Source of the DNA: Eumeta japonica
Taxonomy: Eukaryota; Arthropoda; Insecta; Lepidoptera; Psychidae
Direction: 5' to 3'
DNA length: 64,000 nt
Assembly: GCA_005406025.1 (NCBI GenBank)
Contig: BGZK01000891.1
Span: 124,001 to 188,000, forward strand
The position numbers and the translations under genes are program-made. Shown piece by piece: positions 58,420 to 64,000 of this stretch. Each line of letters opens with the position of its first letter. The stretch's first letter is position 1. The notes beneath the pieces were generated by a model. That model did no database searches, was not told the DNA's origin, and saw only the letters and a program-made list of their open reading frames with translations.

Positions 58420-61400
58420 ATTCATTGCGGGTTAGGAAGTACATTATGGAAAAGAACTTACAAGAAGTAGCTTCGGTTTTTTTCACTTTTAAATACAAAT
58501 TAACATAACAATAGACTTTTTCATGAACTGGTGACGATCATATTTTATACTTTAATATTTGTATTATGTCAATCCCATCGCAAATAAATCGTTAGTGTCA
58601 CTGCACGTATTCATGATACATCGTTATATAATATTAAAATACATGCTAAGATTTTTTTTGTGACGTTAATTTCTACACCATTTTTAGACTTTAGATATGA
58701 CATATAAAAAAATATACACTAAGCAAACGTTTCAAATTACCCAACATCGCTTTTTCGCACTTTCTCTAAGTCTTACTTTTGTAACTGCAGATTTTAGTTC
58801 GTCCGCTATCTACGAAAACTATGATCTACGCCAATGCCTAAAATCACAACTTGTGTGACAAAGTAGAACTAATATAAGTAATATAAGTAAATCAATATGT
58901 ATGGTGTTATACATGTAGGTTATTTGGGAGGGGGGGCTTTGTTAAATAAAACTAAATAAAGTTTATGTTCACTGTTATATATTTTCTGTTATTGGAGAGG
59001 TGCATTTCACTACGCGTGGAACTCGTACGGAGTTGAAACACTGACTAAACGCATATTCCTCCATGACTCTATGTGACGAACCATTACGTTTGTGTACTGA
59101 ACTCCGATGAAGGAACAAGAGACCTTGTCACAACGTGTACATAGATTTATATTTTGTTGTAGTCCAATAACACAAAGGAGTTTTACTATTTTGTTTAGTT
59201 TTCAATTAGTAATAGTTACTAGTGTCGATCTAATTCAAGACTGAAGGATATGAAAGTTATTTCTTAATCCTTCTTAAGTTTCTAATCATTTTAAATGCAA
59301 GAGAACAACAATGTTCTAACAATTTTTCGTACCAATCGCGATAGGTTCGCTGGAAAGTAAAAACAAAAGAAGATCCTACTTAAGTCCTCCAGGAACTACT
59401 TTGTTTATTTTGATCAATATAATTTATATGACTTTTTGTAATGTCTTAGTAGCGTATGATTATATCTATGTTTGAATTATAACTTACAGCATTTTGTTTC
59501 AATTTAAGTAATCATTTGTAACTAGAAACCGGCAGTAACTATATGACCATTGAGAAATGAAATGAAAATTAAAAACACTTTTTAATTCCATTTTCATGAT
59601 TAACTATATTTTAACTTTCCGCTGTGAAAATTGGATTAGTTTCGTAAAACTGGGAAATTACTGTTTTATTTTAATAAAGTTTCCAAGTATTTCGAAGATT
59701 TCAAAAGGATTATGGTCTTGATGAACACACTTTTGTAAAATGTTTCAAACACACAAGCAATCTTATTTCTAAAGTAATAGTTCTACTAACCACTATATTG
59801 ATTGTATTTTAACCTGCCTGATTTAGTGTTCATCGTTAGCCACACATTTTTATTTTTTTTTTAGAATAATTAATTTTATTTTTACGTTTGTAAATAGCTT
59901 TATCTCTTTTACACACTTTTTTTGAAAATTTATGAATAAGATTTTATATATAGTGTAGCACCATATTTACATGATAAAATAATTAAGTACTTAGAAAAAT
60001 AATAAATTTATTTTTACTTTTCCAAACGCCTTAATAAGATTCTCACGAAACCTTAATGTTTGTAAATTTCATGTGTTTTATATTTGTTTTTTCAAATTTA
60101 AGGGGAAAGAGACTACTTATTTTGGATTCTTTTACGATATTATTGTATTTGAGCACGTTCTTTACTATTTTAAACAAAAATATTTTATTACCAGACGGTT
60201 GTTTACAAAGGGTCGTCAAAGACGTTTGTTGAAATTTTATTTAAAATAACTCTTAAACCGCAGCGATCGAGCTGCAAACAACTTATTGGACAAAAACAGA
60301 GTCCAAACAAATTACCTTAGATTAATTTAACTTTGCCCTAACGAAAATGTTTAGGAAGGCAAAACACACTTATTTAACAATTTTGTTATTATATAATTTT
60401 GCAACTTTATTTGAAATTGAAACAAATATTTTACCTATAAAATAACTGCTTTTTTTGTAGTTATCAATATTAATCCTAAAAATCGTTGCCTACCCAAACA
60501 AACTGTGGTCGTATCGTATAGCAATGTGATCGAAACAACATTTTAGTCACAACTTAAGGTTGGACTGTTTTGGTTACACAACAATTGTGTGTGTGTATGA
60601 GGCGAAATAGGAGGAAATTTCATTTATGTAGTGGACGTGTCAATGTCGTAGTAATATCTACTATTAACCATGTAAATGTCACACATGTACCATACATACT
60701 CGTACAAGAATTATGTAAGTGGTTGATATATGACCATTTCGTTATATAGTAATTGAATAGACGTCGTATAACCTAACAAAAATTGTGAAGTAATCATTGG
60801 CACGTCCTTTATGCGGAAGCTTGAGGCCGGCGTAGATTAGTAGGTATACATGAGTTTGCAAACAAAATAAAAATTCTTGCCACTAAAGGTAAGACATAAT
60901 TTTATGTCTACCACGATTATTATTGAATTTTATTCATTTTAAAGTTATAGTTTGTGTTAACAACCTTTTTTAATAATTTAATAAATATATTTATTTTTTT
61001 TAGTTTAAGTTAATAAATATACTTTTCTAATGGATATTAAATGTCTCGACTATTTTATATACATTTTGATAAATGTAATGTAATGATTATTATTATACGA
61101 CATTTTATTACTGTAAGTTCTATTACACGACTTTAATTAATTTTTCTGGTCGCCATTTTTAGGGTGCTGTAAAAGAAGTGAAAATCTGTAGTACAAAGAT
61201 TGTATTTAAAATCACATTTTAAATATTAAAATTAAAATATGGTAATGATTGCAAAAGTACATAAATTTATAACTATAACTACTTGAAATTATTAAAAATC
61301 TATACAGCTATGGACGACAACTCAATATAAATAGGAGAAAAAGTGTTACTGTTGTCGGGAGCAAATACATTCTGTTATATACAAACCGACTAATTTCATT

Positions 61401-62455
61401 GTATGCAATAATAAGAGCTTAAAAAACTGTTGAACTATGGTTCCTTTTGGTATCAACATTGTTTTGAGTTTACCATGTATGACCATTATTGACCATTATA
61501 TAGTAGACAAATGTAGCATTTGATAAAAATCTTTAAAATAAGAGTCATTTTTAGAAGCTTTAATTTTGTATCAAGTTTCACGATTACTTATTATTACGGA
61601 ACTATCTTTAAATGGTTTCGATTTATCTTGTTTAAGATTTTTTAAGTTCTAATTAGGTTATTATAATTTGCGTCTAAAATTACCCCTGAATTAAGTTTAG
61701 TTTATAAAAGAGTACCGTGTAAAACTATTAAATAACCAAACTGTTTAGAAAACTAACTCATTTAACCCTTTCAAACCATTAGTTAATTGAAGCATATTAA
61801 TCTGAATCTTTATCTATTAAATATTGTATAAATATCGTATAAGCATAGTCAAAACTTTTTATACGAAACATGTAAAACAAAACAAAAATGTTACGAAAAA
61901 TGTACGTTTTGAAAAGTTAAATTTATGAACTTCATATGATTGTCATGTAGAAATCTTTTTATTGACTAAAAGCAGCGTTATGGTCACCATTGCAACCATC
62001 TTATTATCGCTATATAAATCACTTTTACACTGCTTCAAGTCGTAATCACAAGATATTCTTAGAGAATAAATAATTAAGACCTTTATATTTCGGTCTTTTA
62101 AGAGGCTTATAATTGATAAAAAGTAATTAACGAGATTAACTCTCGATAATCAAATATTTTTCCTTAAAACGGTAAAATGTTGTATAAAAATGTTCTCTTA
62201 AGATCACAGCTTTGACTGTTATAACATGGTCGTACAATTTGGTTGCATAAATGTTTTCTGAACTAAATTAAATGACTAAAGTTTTAGTAAAAAAAAAAGC
62301 TTTATTCCCCTGCATATAAACATGCAGATATAATTTTTTTTTGTCAAAGGAGTATCAAATTCGCTTTGTAAAATTTCATCTCAGTTAAAGAGATTTACAT
62401 TCTAATAATCTACTAGAGCAGATAATGAGGACAAAATTGTGATATGCAATTTTAT
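58420..62455. other. Long AT-rich stretch, nothing recognised
   Basis: No gene, RNA or repeat family I can support. A small hairpin GGTAAGACATAA/TTATGTCTACC lies near 60889-60912. Confidence 0.45.
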
Positions 62456-62459
62456 AACG

Positions 62460-62600
62460 CATACAATAACATATTACATTTGGCGATTCTCGACCTAATG
62501 ATTTCGTCATAAAGTTTCGGCCGAAACAGCTTAAACGAGGCTGTCTGGAAGATGGCCGAGGTAGGCGATCCTTTACGGCCGTGTCCAAAGGGATTTAAAT
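62460..62600. promoter_or_regulatory. Candidate conserved block
   Basis: A short GC-richer island in AT-rich DNA with CTAATGATTTCGTCATAAAG, TTCGGCCGAA (palindrome, about 62517-62526) and GATGGCCGAGG. The TAATGAT and CATAAA cores are homeodomain-like. The 67-codon minus frame has no domain. Confidence 0.25.
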
Positions 62601-64000
62601 TTTAGTATAGTATTAAAACGGACTGTGCGGGCAAAATCGTTACGTAGGACTAGGTAACAAGTAGTTTAATCTAACGTAATGCCCTTAAGCGTAATTAGGC
62701 AACAGTTAATGAAGCACGAGATCAAAGATTTTTGTACAGATTGTTAAAGTTATAGTGATCGTCCGTTATTAAACCACGTTATTTAATCCTCTTTGATCTA
62801 AATATATACATGTCTACTTAAATATTTATTTCAAAATGCTCACAGATATGATCAATCTTGTACTAAGACTTTGGCTTGGTACTAATTAAAAAAAGAACAT
62901 TTTTAGGAATGCTGTGATCTAAGACAATTTATTATATTAAAGGAACTCGTGAAAGCCTGTTGCTTTCCAAAGTGATGTCAAAACTTCTTCAGTTTGGGAA
63001 ATCTTGATAAATGTACTAAATATAATATCCTCCATTTAAAAATGCAAGTCATAATCAACAGTTGTTAAGGATTAATTTGAAATTGGAAGCATAAATAAAC
63101 TAAAGATGTTGTTACAAAATTATTTTTTATTTATGTCGAGATAAAAATTTACATAAATCTAATAATCCGTACAATAGATATATTGGTTTATTAACTTTGC
63201 AACAACAAATAAAGACGTGAAAATAGTAAACATCCCAAGCTCGAAAAAAAAAATTTCTAGAAATTTTAATGTTCAAGTATTTCATTTTAATGGTTTGATT
63301 TCTGATTTTTACATTAGCATGTAAATGAACTTATGTAATTATAAACAATTAAAACTGTGACAATGCAAAATTTTAAAACACTTTTAGTCAAAATAAAGTA
63401 AAATTTAAAATACGTAAAATGCACTAAACATTTTTTGTCGCTTTGATACAAGTCGTAGTTGCACGAAAGGTTCGCAAAACAAAGTCCGCACCGAAAAAGC
63501 TTTGCGGTGTTTCCCAATTTCATTCAAAAAATTAAGGGCTCGTATTTCAAATCCTTTTTCTCATTCGTTCCTTGACGTTGTTTTATAGTATTTACTGCAT
63601 TCAATATAAATGTTTTTGATATTGAATAATATTTGTGTCTCTTCTTTGTAACGAATATAACCTTGTATTTCAATTCGTCATCAATTGATGCGTTTGAGAT
63701 TACATTCTCTCCAATTCGTACATCTTTATTCTTTACTCATGTTAACATATAATGCTGTAGGTTTTGTACATTTTAACTCGTGAAGTCAACATATATCATT
63801 TAATATCTTAAAAACTACGAAAGCGACTTCAAAAAATGTTTTTGGTTTTACATAATCCATTTATTTTAAAAAGAGTTAAAAGTGTATACGATATAAAGTT
63901 AATGTTACAAAGCTGAAGAACTTGTTTGTTAAGCGCCATAATATAAAAAAACTACTTATTTGATTAAAAAATTCTTTTTGCATTAAATAGATTGTTTGTT
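62601..64000. other. AT-rich stretch, nothing recognised
   Basis: Chance-like frames only. Near 63499-63512 a small CCGCA/TGCGG hairpin is present. Confidence 0.4.

Overview
The window is AT-rich, repeat-laden animal DNA, most probably from a moth or butterfly. The evidence is the repeat content: non-autonomous Helitrons ending in CTAG|T, tRNA-derived SINEs, mariner, piggyBac and RTE-like LINE relics, and several short blocks that I remember as widespread in lepidopteran assemblies. That recollection has not been checked against a database. No open reading frame exceeds 132 codons, and I could not recognise a single host-gene exon. The window therefore looks like an intergenic gap or a very long intron.

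Layout. 0-9 kb: a SINE, a 1.3-kb foldback (long-hairpin) element, one unidentified GC-richer block at 3.1 kb, a Helitron-like fragment and a CpG-rich block at 6.3-6.6 kb. 9-17 kb: mostly featureless AT-rich DNA. 17.7-22.3 kb: a relic of a Helitron Rep/helicase gene on the minus strand that still shows what looks like a spliceosomal intron, a Helitron 3' end, an AT microsatellite, a polypurine tract, a SINE and a perfect 23-bp palindrome. 22.35-24.9 kb: a 2.5-kb foldback element with arms of about 0.75 kb. 26.0-29.0 kb: an internally deleted mariner (+), a badly decayed LINE reverse transcriptase (-) and a Helitron relic (-). 29.3-29.8 kb: a GC-richer block. 31.3-31.8 kb: a minisatellite with about five units. 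32.3-36.5 kb: an unidentified near-open reading frame, SINE pieces, CpG-rich unique blocks and two non-autonomous Helitrons. 42.4-47.5 kb: a 419-bp TIR element, a CpG-rich block, a second mariner relic (-), a second copy of the 22-kb foldback family and, directly abutting it, the C-terminal part of a piggyBac transposase. 49-64 kb: mostly AT-rich DNA with scattered CpG-richer islands that could be regulatory (49.3, 55.3, 56.2-56.8, 58.2, 62.5 kb).

There is no operon or pathway to describe. The coding remnants all belong to mobile elements and all are broken. The points I find most worth following up are the intron in the Helitron relic, the foldback family and its junction with the piggyBac relic, the unidentified blocks at 3.1, 29.5, 32.4 and 43.9 kb, and the compact hairpin at 56.65 kb. 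All family assignments were made by eye from translated motifs, without alignment or database search.
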